Part shown: positions 21,830-32,271 of the stretch, in pieces
Layout: every line of letters starts with the position of its first letter
Position numbering within the stretch: the stretch's first letter is position 1
Assembly: GCA_033977485.1 (NCBI GenBank)
Contig: CM066989.1
Span: forward strand, 99,281,887-99,345,886
Length of the DNA stretch: 64,000 bases
Origin: Hydrangea macrophylla
Taxonomy: Eukaryota; Streptophyta; Magnoliopsida; Cornales; Hydrangeaceae
Reading direction: 5' to 3'
Translations under genes and position numbers: made by a program
Notes under the pieces: model-generated
What the model was told of the DNA's origin: nothing
Database searches by the model: none
What the model saw: the letters and a program-made list of their open reading frames with translations, nothing else

Positions 21830-22711
21830 TTGTGGGTACTTGAACCAAGCTTGGGGCCTATAAGGATTAAGCCCGCTTGATTGTCCCATTTCAAATCTCA
21901 TGCCAACAGCTACGAGTGAGGTACACTACCCTTCATTAGCCTCTATCCGATAAGATCGATTTAGATTACTCGTATCTTGGATTCCATGGGGCTTTTTATC
22001 CAACCTGAGGCAACTATCGATGCCTATGATCCATATCCAAGGCTACACGAGTGAGTTATCCATGTTTTATCCCATAAGGCTAAATCCGGAGAGATCCTCA
22101 CTAATAGAGTCACCACTTGGTTTGATAAAGGAAATCAAGAAAACTAAATCTATCAAGTCCAATGGATAGAGAGCACCACTCCGTTGTCACCAAAGAACTC
22201 AGTTCGAGGGTTAAGGTACAAGAGAGGAAGGAGCTAGATCGTGCTAAAACACCCCCTCTCGCCCCATCGTGAGATGGGCCTCTACTCAGCTTTCAAGGTG
22301 TTTGACTAGACATTATGAGAACCGTTTCAATTATTTCTAATGCAATCCTAATTCAAGTTATAAACAACTAATTAAAGAAAATTGTGCAAGAAGCTGGACA
22401 AGTACATGCAATGTATATGCTAAAATCGTAAGTCAGGGACTCAACGTATTACTATGCTTCTATATGCATGAGAAAGGAAATAAAATTGAATTAAACGTGA
22501 AAACCACACACAAAACCCTAGAAAAACATGAATTCAATGCACAAGTAATCATGCAAGGAATTTAAATCTATGTTTTATCCACCTATGCATGCTCTTATGT
22601 GATCCTAGGAAAGCAGTAAATAAGAGGGAATGAAGGAACTTACCCGGGATAGCATAGCATTCCCAGTTATCCTAATTAACCATGGTTAGGACAATAAAAG
22701 CACAATATATA

Positions 22712-22935
22712 GAGGATAATCTAAGAATACCCTACTATTCTAAGCATGGACAACATGTATGTATGTCCAAACATGACTATTATGTACAATAGTGTGCGTG
22801 TGTAAGCTTAATTAGGATATATGGAGGATAATCTAAGAATACCCTACTATTCTAAGCATGGACAACATGTATGTATGTCCAAACATGACTATTATGTACA
22901 ATAGTGTGCGTGTGTAAGCTTAATTAGGATGTTAT
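22712..22935. repeat. 112-bp tandem duplication inside the LTR
   Basis: The block starting GAGGATAATCTAAGAATACC at 22712 is repeated at 22824 with essentially no difference up to TTAATTAGGAT. A recent duplication in an otherwise decayed element. Confidence 0.9.
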
Positions 22936-23610
22936 CCCTAGTATGGATAACCTACTATTCTAAGTAAGAATATTGTACAAGTGTATGCATGTATATGGAT
23001 ATGAATTAATTCATGAATTAAACTAGTTATAAATTAAATTACTAGGCATGGATAAAACAGGGATAGCATGGATAGCCTACTATCCCAGCTAATATGAATT
23101 ACTATATGATTCCTATGTGAGTGCCCTAGTTCGAGACTCGTAGATCCAATTAAGGCTTTGTTATCTCAACGGGTCGGATATCCATGGATTGAATACCAAC
23201 CCCACAGCTTCGGCTACCACAACATTTGGGGGTAGCTCTACCTGGGATAACTCTAATTTAATGGATACTACAAACAAGGAAATACGACTACCCTAGAACT
23301 TTAAAGATTAAAAGCAATAAAACTGAACAACGCGAAGAATAAACAAGAAATTCAACCTAGATATAATAAAATAAAGATCAAAATAGGAAAATAAAGTAGA
23401 AAAACAAAAAAGAAGAAGGGGGCTTACCTCAAGAACTTTCCTCAGAATACTTCTACAGGGCTTCGCCAGCAACGTGGACTCGAAGAACCCTAAAACTAAA
23501 AGATTAAACTATCTAAAGAACTTTGAGTGCTTCGGAATCCTCTAAGGGAGTTTCCTTGAGCTCTCTAGTTCTCAGGATTTTGAGGTGTATTGGATGGGGA
23601 GGGGATTACC

Positions 23611-23620
23611 CCTTTTATAG
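23611..23620 (-). promoter_or_regulatory. TATA box candidate of the Tat-like LTR
   Basis: The minus strand reads CTATAAAAGG, oriented toward gag and in a position comparable with the TATA of the two plus-strand Tat-type LTRs. Confidence 0.45.
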
Positions 23621-24479
23621 TTGGAGATTTGGATGGAAACTCTTATAGTTAAGCGATGTGGGACAAAAGAAAATCAAGGGTCTAGAATACATCTGAGACA
23701 TCTGCAAGCCATAGTGGCACTCAAGGCTACCACGCAGTAGTCCAAGAGTGCTACACGGCACTCAGTTTAGAGCCACCATGGCTTTTAACCTAGAAGTTGT
23801 ATTTTCCTTCCAGACTTCCCAGACTTCGTTCTCTCACCTCGGTTATCCTTTTTGGGCTTGTGATATACTGTTGGAAAGGTATAGGAGTATAGTTTAAGAT
23901 TTTTTTGGTCTCATTCAAAAAACGTTTATAGAAGATATTGAGTTATGATCAAAAGAGTGAGGCTGACTCCAAGAAGAAGCAAACTTGTGAGGTGTAAAAA
24001 GGGTGAAAGTTCTTCTACGTTGTTTTTGGCCAATGTAAAGGCTTGGATCGCTAATTTAGTTAATTTTAGGACTATTTTGTAAATGGAGTTCTCAGGATCC
24101 CACCCTGAGGTCCAGATTTTGCTCGATAAAAGGCAATTTTTTGTCATTTTATGCGAAAAAGCTCCCCTAAATTGATTTTTTGTCTCTAATTTGGATTTCT
24201 TACGTAGCTAAGTCTTCCTAGAGGTTATTCTAACGTATCTCGGAGACCACGGTGCTTCATTGAGTTCTACTTTATAAAATTGGCATTGTACAAATCATGA
24301 TTCCAGTCATCGGATTGTTCTTGAGGTGGGGTTCCTTCAGTCGAACGGATGAACCAAAATAGGGTGTCTACAAGGTGGTTTAAAGGACAAGACCTCATAC
24401 TGTAACTACCTTTCTAGCACAGATATATAACATCCCTTTAATTGATCATCTATCCAATTAGGCTGTCTACAATCCAATC

Positions 24480-25360
24480 GTAGAAATTCAGTTTCTTATG
24501 CTTCGACGGGAGTGTTTCCTTGCTCCAATTTAGTGATAGCCCCTTTTAGATCCATTCCCCCCTTTTTACCAAATTGACATAGGAAAGCCTCTATGAAGTG
24601 TTGCCAATCACTTAAAGGATACTTAGCCTCAAACCAGTCTAACCAAGGTATTGTATTACCCTCGAACTGCATTAAAGCTATTCCTTCTTTTGATACTCAG
24701 GAATTTGATAATACTTGTAGTACCTCTCAGCACGAGATATCCAATCCAGGGGATTTCCATGACTATAGATTGGGAATTTTAATCTTAGGTTTCTATTGTG
24801 AGATCTAGGGACATGAACTGGTTGTGAATTTATATATGGTAGGGATTGGTTTGTGGGATCGAATGGGGGGTGGTTTGGTGGTAAGGTAGGTTGTGGTGGA
24901 GGAATGTTAGAGACAGTAGTTGGATCCCAATTACCGAAGATAGGTGGAGGATTTGGGTATAAGGGTGGAATTTGGGTATGACGGGTAAGGAGATCTAGCT
25001 AGTTTTGGAGAATAGGGTATGTTCATGGTGGTCGTGGGTGTCGGTTGTGGTATTTGAATGGGAGGGTCAATTATGTGATGGATAGTTGGTGGTATGAATG
25101 GTTTGTAATGACTTGAGGAAGGTGAATTGGAGGCGGTGGAGATGTGAAATTGGTTCATGGCTTGTCAGAACTTCATGGTTACGCTCTTCTGTAGTTCAGT
25201 CCTCATCTGCTCCATTTTTTCATCGAGACGAGTTTCAAAAGTCCTATGTATCTCCATTTGCATGGATTGCAATTGACTATCGATCTGATGCTTTATTGAT
25301 TATAGATCTTTTTCCCAGATTGGAGTTGAGATATGAGTTTGTTTCTTCATGGTTGATTGT
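24480..25360 (-). pseudogene. Degenerate Ty3/gypsy gag
   Basis: On the minus strand, in changing frames: MKKQTHIS near 25355, a charged helix (METRLDEK-like, EQMRTELQKSV) near 25200, a Pro/Thr/Ser-rich stretch (24931-25158), then gag-core words such as WISRAERYYKYYQIPE (about 24740) and LSDWQHFIEAFLCQFGKKGG (about 24590). The position after a tRNA-iMet primer site agrees with a gag start. Pol is missing; the left part was lost where it joins the Tat LTR end at 24371. Confidence 0.7.
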
Positions 25361-25365
25361 AACAT

Positions 25366-25377
25366 GCTCTAATACCA
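25366..25377 (-). other. tRNA-iMet primer-binding site, one mismatch
   Basis: The minus strand reads TGGTATTAGAGC, one base from the initiator tRNA-Met complement, followed (minus sense) by a gag relic and preceded by GAATTTAACA, a plausible LTR end at 25380. Confidence 0.7.
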
Positions 25378-25558
25378 AATGTTAAATTCACAAATAAAAG
25401 CAAAATAGAAACGAAACAAATAAAGAGACTTCTGCATTTTACTGGTGCAAACCACTATAAACTTTCATATATTCATCAATAATGGACAAAATACCATTGA
25501 CTTGCTAGATACTGTGAGTCTCTAGCATGTGGGTGCCATGTGAGAGTGCATATGCGAA

Positions 25559-26204
25559 TAGGGATAGCAATTAACTAGAAAATCAAGGGTCCTCGTACCC
25601 GCCCACCCTGCCCCGTCCCTAATGGGACGGGTTTGGAAAGCCCTTAAAAAAGTTAGGGACGGATATGGGATGTTAGTTTTGAACGCAACACGGGTTAGGA
25701 GCGAGTTTGGTATTAGTGGAAGACACCCCCGATAGGCCCGATTATGTTCTATTTAATTGCAACGTTGTCCCACATCAGTGATAGAAGCCTTAGCTAAGCA
25801 TTCTTTTGCTTTATAAAAAGCATTTGTGTGGTATCCTTCTCTTCAGTGAGATGACAAGTGGTCATAGGGAGTTGAAATGCCTGACACAAGATGCTTTTGC
25901 ATTGGTAATGTAATCCTTTAACAAGTGGTTCAAAACTAACCACATGTATGTGAAGTTGAATAGTTTTGTTGCCATTAACATCTATTAAATTCATTAACCT
26001 TTTGCATTCTAACCGGGGTGTTTTGTGGGGGACTAGTCAAACTTGTATAGGTGGGGTCGGGCATGTGATGAACAGCCACTCGGGTCGGGTCGGGTCGGGT
26101 CGGGTCGGGTCGGGGTGGGGCGGGGTCAGGGGAGGGTATTTCTGTGGCGGGGCGGAGTCGGGAAAAGGCCATCCCGTCCTATACCCGGCCCATTGTCATC
26201 CTTA
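25559..26204. mobile_element. hAT-like non-autonomous element
   Basis: Starts TAGGGATAGCAAT and ends CATTGTCATCCTTA, imperfect terminal inverted repeats of the TAGGGATGGCAA class. It is flanked by TATGCGAA (25551-25558) and TATGTGAA (26205-26212), an 8-bp target duplication with one difference, the length made by hAT transposases. The inside is rich in CGGG words and codes for nothing recognisable. Confidence 0.75.
26081..26113. repeat. (CGGGT)n microsatellite
   Basis: Seven near-perfect CGGGT units in a row, followed by CGGGG/TGGGG variants. It lies inside the hAT-like element and is G-rich on the plus strand. Confidence 0.95.
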
Positions 26205-26483
26205 TATGTGAAGCACGTGCTGTAACTAACTTATGAGCTGAAAATGGAATAAGTAATGCAATAAAGTAAAAAAAAAAATAGGATAAAGCAAAAAGGGTTT
26301 GGAATATCCTGGTCTTGACAATTATCGATAGCGAAGATATTGAATCTCTTGAAGCTATTTCTTCTGGCAGTCAGTTCTTGGCACCATCTGGTATGAGTTT
26401 TTCATTTTGATAATCTAAAGCTTAATCACTCTAATCTCTATATTTCTTCTGTTCCAAATTTTGATATATATTCACATACATAT

Positions 26484-27205
26484 AGGCCTCGTTTTGCAAG
26501 TCGGATAAAACTGTCAGATTGGACAATATAAGACAGGATCGGACTGGATTAGTAATTCTGTCGGATAAGCTGTTATGTTGTCCCGTGTGTTGGAACGTAC
26601 TGAATAAAACTGTTGGATAAGTTGTTTTATCCTAATTCTGTGTTTGGTCATGTCGGGAAATAATTTCCGGATAATAACTAATTAATGTTTTTTAACACCC
26701 AAAAAAACAAAATTTGGAAAAAAGGGAAAAAAGAGTTGCTTTTTTAAAAATAAAAATTTTAAAAACAAATCTTAAAAAAAAAAAATCTAGAAAAAAGAGA
26801 GCTGAAAGGAAAAAAAATGCAACTATGGGAATTTTTTTTATAAAAAAAGAAGCAAATATGAAAAAAAAAAAAAAAAAAAAGAAGGAAAAAAAGTTCTGGG
26901 AAAAAAAATGAAAAAAAGGAAACAATTCTGGGAAAAAAGAAGTTACAAAAAAGAGGAAAAATCTGGGAAAAAAAAATTTGAAAATATCTAAAAAAACAAA
27001 ATTCGAAAAAAAAATTTCTGAAAAAAAAAAAATTCTCTACAAAATTATCCTAAACTCCCTTATCCCACCTATTACCAACCCCCCTTAGTATAGAGTTATC
27101 CCAAACTCCATGGAATAAAATGGGAGTTTGGGATTAAATACTCCTTATCCAAGCGTGCACCTGGATTGGATAATTTTTATCCAATCCGGCGCGCCAAACA
27201 TTGCC
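26484..27205. mobile_element. Candidate MITE with A-rich interior
   Basis: The left end AGGCCTCGTTTTGCAAG and the right end GCGCCAAACATTGCCAT are imperfect inverted repeats (GGC..GTTT.GC), and GGATAAAA/TTATCC words recur in inverted order near both ends. No clean target duplication found. The interior is partly A-rich low complexity. Confidence 0.4.
26697..27040. repeat. Poly-A/purine low-complexity tract
   Basis: Runs of A broken by G, T or short CTGGG words. The Lys-rich and Phe-rich ORFs here come from this composition and are not genes. Confidence 0.9.
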
Positions 27206-27522
27206 ATAGAGTCATATAGATTGGTCAGATAAGTGGGGAAGAGAGCAGATGTGATGCGTAGAGAAGAGAAATTGATGAAAGAGACTAAGAAGCTAAATAC
27301 ATTAAAATCTATATGGGGCTACCATCAGCATGGTAAGATTATTATTATTCTTTTTCTTTTAGGGTTTTAATTCTCTTATGGTTGGAGTGATTATTAATAC
27401 TTGAAACTGAGTTGATTCAACTTGAGACTTAATTGAATTTCTAGTGCTCAAAACATGACTTGAGAAACTTTTTTTTTTATTTTATTTTTATGTATGTTTA
27501 CACCCATATATATATATTTATA

Positions 27523-27704
27523 GGGAGAGGCACTTAAGTGAACTGGCTAGGGTGAACTTACCCAGTGAACTGACTTTTAAGCTTAGAAGAACCTGCGGGT
27601 CAGCGGGGCGTGCAGGTCAGTGGGGCAGCCCGTGGGTTCTTCTAGACTTAAAAGCCAGTTCACTGGGTAAGTTCACTCTACCTAGTTCACTTAAGAGCCT
27701 CCCC
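27523..27704. mobile_element. 182-bp fold-back MITE
   Basis: GGGAGAGGCACTTAAGTGAAC at the left and GTTCACTTAAGAGCCTCCCC at the right start a long inverted repeat in which each arm is about 75 bp (AAGTTCACTG/CAGTGAACTT words pair). Only about 30 GC-rich bases form the loop. It sits in TA-rich DNA (ATA on both sides), so the target duplication is short and not certain. Confidence 0.85.
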
Positions 27705-27898
27705 ATATACATATATATACATATATTTTTTTTTTATAAATACAAAAATCTAGCCAAAATTTCCTCCTGACCAAACTTTTTTAGATTAGGTCCATTCCAA
27801 AAAAGATTATATTAATAGGTCTTACTAATCATGAAGTTTGTTGAAATTAGTCCAAAATTCCAAAGTTATGATATTTGTTTGACTATTTTACCTCTCCA

Positions 27899-27938
<40 letters not shown>
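27899..27938. repeat. (TA)n(GA)n microsatellite
   Basis: About ten TA units followed by about nine GA units. Confidence 0.95.
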
Positions 27939-28507
27939 CCATTAAACCTATTGTTTAATGATTTTCATATCTTTAGTGTAACTGAATTTGGGTATTAAAT
28001 CCCATAATTATAGGTCTATGTATAATATGCATGTTAGTACACACACAACCATTAAATTTGTTGTTTATTGATTTCCATATCTTTAGTGCCATGTCAAATG
28101 TTTTGTTAGATTATTTGTTGCTAATTTTTTTTGTTCAAGGTAATTTTGGTCAGCATGGTAGGTATTTTTATCAGCAATGACTAGTTATATTATCAGTGTA
28201 CAAATTGTTTTTGGTGGAAATCAGTGTACAATTTTACACTATGTTATTAGTGTGAAATTTTCACTGCATTTCAGAATCCTGCTCACACTTATAGCATAAA
28301 GAACCAAAACATATGCATATATAGTATGAGCGGTGTAATTTTTGCTGCAGTACATTTAATCTAGATTGTTAGAGCATCATTTTCACTTTTTGTTGTTATT
28401 AGTGATTGGTCCAACATAAGTCGGGGAGTTACAGTAATAAAGTTCTAATAATTGGTTACACAAACCCAATATTAAAAAAAAAGGGCTAATATCAGTGTAT
28501 AAAAACT

Positions 28508-28715
28508 AGCATCAATGCATACTTTTACACTGTATTAGACCAAAAGAATCAATGATTGCCATTATAAATTTATAAGAACTAACATCAGTGCATAATTTTA
28601 CACAGCATTAGACCAAAAGAATCGATGATTGCCATTATAAATTTACAAGTACTAGCATTAGTGTATAATTTTACAATGCATTAGACCAAAATAATCGATG
28701 ATTGCCATTATAAAA
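28508..28715. repeat. 73-bp tandem repeat, about three copies
   Basis: The block with TTAGACCAAAAGAATC and GATGATTGCCATTATAAATTT recurs at a 73-base step. The words CATCAGTGCATAATTTTACAC precede each copy. Related looser words (AGTGTACAA, TTTTACACT) extend left to about 28190. Confidence 0.85.
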
Positions 28716-28827
28716 GACTAATCTATCATAAGTGTAGAATTTTTACAGTATTTATGCATCAAACGTCGCTGAATCAACTCGTATCCAGTGCGAAATTTTA
28801 TACTAAAGAGACAAAAATAATAAGATC

Positions 28828-29473
28828 TTAATACTTGTCATAGGACTCAAACACATCATGAACCTCCTCAATTAGGCCCTGTTTGGCATACCCGGTTACC
28901 AAAGCAGTCCAAGTCCTCACATTCTTGCCTCCAAACACGTCAAAAAGTAGTTTAGCATCCTCCATTCGACCATGCTGGGAGTACCCAATAATTATTGAGT
29001 TCCAAGTGACAGCATCTCTATGAAGCAATTTGTCAAATAGTTGGCGGGCTTCATCAATGTGGTAGAGCCTGCTTATCTCTTGAATCCTCTAGTTACAATA
29101 AAAAAGGTTGTCAGTTTGAGGGGACTTTCAAACTTGTAGAGCGAGAGTAGAGAGAGAACAAAATTAGTGGATGAGAGCACATCTCATTGAACGTTTATAG
29201 TAGCTGCATCTTACCAACACCATTCACAAACACATGTATGTTTACACTTCTTTGAGTCCCTTACCGCCAATTAAAAAGGATAAATTTCGACAGCAATTGC
29301 AATATGAAGATCAATATATCACATTGTAAATGTATATATACAATATATACATATACATATATATGTGTGTGTGCGTGTGTAATCACCTTCTGGAAATCAA
29401 TGGGGGCAGCACCAGGGAGTAGAAGCAGTTGCCATGGAGGAACATTAGAAAATATATGGAGATCTAGAGCCAT
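28828..29473 (-). CDS. Possible short PPR-repeat gene, two exons
   Basis: Exon 2 (29088-28828) encodes 86 residues with pentatricopeptide repeats: IDEARQLFDKLLHRDAVTWN, then SIIIGYSQHGRMEDAKLLFD and NVRTWTALVTGYAKQGLIEE, the W-N/T-and-A-L style of plant PLS-type PPR proteins, which edit or process organelle RNA. Upstream, an ATG in good context (ACCATGG, 29473-29471) opens a 29-codon frame ending AAG|GTGATT at 29387, and TTGTAACTAG|AGG at 29088 is an acceptor in the matching phase. Joined they would give 115 residues, far shorter than normal PPR proteins (several hundred residues). A (CT/GA)n tract lies at the presumed 5' UTR. The PPR match is solid; the splicing and start are inference, and a pseudogene fragment is equally possible. 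Confidence 0.4.
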
Positions 29474-29517
29474 GGTGTCGACTGTCAAACGAAGATCTAG
29501 ATCCAGGGATGCTCTAG

Positions 29518-29571
29518 CTCTCTCTCTCTCTCTCTCACTACCTCTCTAACTTTCTCTCTCTCTAGAAATTC
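29518..29571. repeat. (CT)n-rich tract
   Basis: Two CT-repeat runs separated by ACTACCTCTCTAAC. It sits just upstream of the minus-strand PPR gene model, where plant 5' UTRs often carry GA repeats. Confidence 0.9.
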
Positions 29572-29774
29572 ACGGAAAGAACAGTTATTAAAAAAAATTT
29601 GTGATTGAATTTTGAAAATGCAAGATTATCGGAGCGATTGTAGGGATGTGCTCGCTGACGGGTATTAGGGGTATTCTAGTTCAAAGAAAATTTGTGGACC
29701 TATCACTAAATAATTTTTTGGGTTGGGTCTATTGTAACAAAGATGCACCTAATACGATTTAATACTAGTTAATT

Positions 29775-30545
29775 CACTACAAGAAAATTGACTATTAGTG
29801 GCGAAAATTTCGTCGCTAAAGGTCAGATTTTCGTCACTAAAGGTCTTTAGTGACGAAAAAAATTTCGTCACGCGTTTGTCGCTAATTCCTCGACGCATAA
29901 GGTCTTTCGCGACGAAATCACATTTCGTCACCAAAGAGTAGCATTTAGCGACGAAATTTTTCGTCGCAAAAAGTGTGTTTTTCCCAACAAACAAAATTTC
30001 ATCACGAAAGAGTCCTACTATTAGCAACGAACTTTCATCGCTAAAAGTACCCTTTAGTGACGAACATTTCGTCAAGAAAAATGTATTTTTCCCAACGAAC
30101 CAAATTTCATCACAAAAGAGTCCTACAATTAGTATGAAATTTCGTCGCTAAAAGTACCCTTTAGTGACAAAATATTTCGTCGGGAAAAGTGCATTTTTTT
30201 CAACGAACCAAATTTCGTCACGAAAAAGTCCTACTATTAGTGACGACATTTCGTCGCTAAAAGTACCCTTTAGTGACAAAATTTTTCGTCGGGAAAAGTA
30301 TATTTTTTCCAACGAACCAAATTTCGTCACGAAAGAGTCCTATTATTAGCGACGAATTAAGTTTCATCAGCAAAAGATCTCTATTCCCAACGTAATATTT
30401 CGTCAGCAAAAAGTAATCATTAGTGACGAAATAAGTTTCGTCGGTAAAAAGGTTTAATTAGTGACAAAATTTTTGTCGCTAAAGGTAAAACTAAAAAATA
30501 CAATTTGACTATTAGTAACGAACAATTTCGTCGCTAAAAGTATTT
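29775..30545. repeat. Left subterminal array of GACGAAATTTCGTC words
   Basis: GCGACGAAATTTCGTCGCTAA-like units recur in both orientations, often back to back as palindromes and linked by AAAGTACCCTTTAGTGAC. About a dozen units. Such arrays are transposase-binding sites in characterised CACTA elements. Confidence 0.9.
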
Positions 30546-30904
30546 CTATTTTTTTAATATATATTTTATTCACACTATTTTGTTTTGGGTCCACCTGCTA
30601 ACGAGTAATCTAAAACATCCACAACATACATATTCACCAAAAAAAGTTTCACTCATTAATAAATCACCTACTCAATCCAACAAAACAAAGAAAAATAGTA
30701 TCTCCAAATATCCAAAAACCATATAGAAAACACAAATTCCAAAAACAATATAGTATCTCTAAACATCAATGTAAATTGCTCCAGAAAATGAGATCAAACC
30801 ATACATAGTTTTCATTCATGCACTCCAGATGCCCGTAAATCTGCAATACAAAAATATACAAATCAATTTTAAATAAAGTATAAGTTAAAAAAAAAAGTGT
30901 GCAA
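30546..30904. other. AT-rich spacer inside the CACTA-like element
   Basis: No coding frame or repeat recognised. A TTGTATTGCAG string on the minus strand near 30840 resembles a 3' splice site. Confidence 0.5.
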
Positions 30905-32050
30905 CAATTCGTTAAATAAAGGGTTTAGATTTCAAAATGCATTTTTGTGTCACTCCCTAACCGGAACTCGATTTTCAATTCCGTTTCTTCTTACAACTTT
31001 TTTTAAGCACAAGTGAGTTTCTCAAAGTTGTCCCAGCCCATTCAAACCATTATTGGACAATTTTGACCACCAACACCCCCGTATGCCCTTTAATGAAATA
31101 GTTGAGGTTTCAAAATGCATTTTTGCGTCATTCTCCCTAACCAGGACTCGATTTTCAATTCCGTTTCTTCCTACAACTTTCTTTAGGCACATGTGAGGTG
31201 CTCGAAGTGATCTTGGTCCATTCAGACCATTATTGAACCATTTTGACCTCCAACACCCCGTATGCCCTTTAATGAAATAGTTGAGATTTCAAAATACATT
31301 TTTACGTCATTCTCCTAACCGAGACTCGGTTTTTAATTCAGTTTCTTCCTACAACTTTGTTTAGGCACAATTGAGGTGCTTGAAGTGGTCTTGGTCCATT
31401 CAAGCCATTATTGGACACTTTTGATCCCCAACACCCTGTATGCCCTTTATTGAAAGAGTTAAGGTTCTAAAATGCTTCTTTGCGTCATTCTTCCTAACCG
31501 GGATTCGATTTTCAATTTCGTTTCTTCCTAAAACTTTGTTTAGGCACAATTGAGGTGCTTGAAGTGGTTTTTGTCCATTCGAACCACTATTGTATGATTT
31601 TGACCCCCAACACTCCATACTCCTTTCATTGATAGAGTTAAGGTTTCAAAATATTTTCTTGCATCACTCTCCCTAACCGGGACTCGGTTTTCAATTCCGT
31701 TTCTTCCTACAAAATTTTAGGCACAATTGAGGTGCTCAAAGTGGTCTTGGTCCATTCGGACCATTATTGGACGATTTTGATCCCCAACACCCCGTATGCC
31801 CTTTATTGAAAGAGTTAAGGTTTCAAAATGCTTCTTTGCGTCATTCTTCCTAATCGGGACTCAATTTTCAATTCCATTTCTTCCTACAACTTTGTTTGGG
31901 CATAATTAAGGTGCTCGAAGTGGTTTCGGTCCATTCGGACCTTTATTGGACGATTTTGATCCCCAACACCCCGTATGCCCTTTATTTGAAAGAGTTAAGA
32001 TTTCAAATTGCATTTTTGCGTCATTGTCTCAAGTATTAGACTAATATTTG
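30905..32050. repeat. 178-bp tandem array, subfamily A, about 6 copies
   Basis: The landmark GTATGCCCTTTAWTGAAA starts at about 31081, 31260, 31438, 31617, 31794 and 31973, steps of 177-179 bases. Each unit also contains CGTTTCTTCCTACAACTTT and TTTTGACCCCCAACACCCC. Copies differ by point changes. Confidence 0.9.
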
Positions 32051-32133
32051 ATGGTATTTGTTTCGATTTCTTCCTATAACTATCTTTAGTAAAATAATCA
32101 AAGATTACTTTTTAAACTTAAATTAACTTATCA

Positions 32134-32271
32134 TCAATTCTGCTTCGATGATGATAGTAGTTGTTGTATCATTTTCTTCATTTCCGCCTGTTCTGCTGCC
32201 ATCCGTTTTATGGTGTCCTGCTGGCTATCATGTTCTGTTGCCATCCGATTTACCGGATCGACGGTTTGCAT
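32134..32271 (-). pseudogene. 45-codon coiled-coil remnant in the CACTA-like element
   Basis: Minus-strand frame from an ATG at 32271 to TGA at 32134. It holds a two-fold repeat (RMATEHDSQQDTIK, RMAAEQAEMKKM) followed by IQQLLSSSKQN, a short Gln-rich coiled coil. It interrupts the 178-bp array between its two subfamilies and begins in repeat B sequence. Plant CACTA-associated proteins often end in such a coil, so it may be the last piece of a transposon gene. The family assignment is a guess. Confidence 0.35.

Larger units (their letters stand above)
21831..24371 (-). repeat. 5' LTR of the Tat-like element
   Basis: The minus strand begins TGTAGACACCCTATTTTGG at 24371 and ends ...AGTACCCACA at 21831, about 2.54 kb. 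TGTAGACACC is also the start of the plus-strand Tat-type LTR at 43851. Shared internal landmarks include CCTTTCCAACAGTATATCACAAG and a GTGGCAC/GTGCCAC block, but the sequence is clearly diverged from copies 1 and 2. The left partner LTR is missing. Confidence 0.7.
25380..26290 (-). repeat. LTR relic of the gypsy gag fragment, split by a MITE
   Basis: TGTTAAATTC at 25380 marks the inner LTR end next to the primer site. The LTR runs to 25558, is interrupted by the hAT-like element, and resumes at 26213. Its outer end is not clear; 26290 is a guess. Confidence 0.45.

Noticed and set aside
26692..26925. Lys-rich or Phe-rich proteins
   Set aside because: Low-complexity poly-A tract read in two directions.
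28508..28715. CRISPR-like array
   Set aside because: The 73-bp repeat has no separate spacers, and the context is a plant genome. It is an ordinary tandem repeat.
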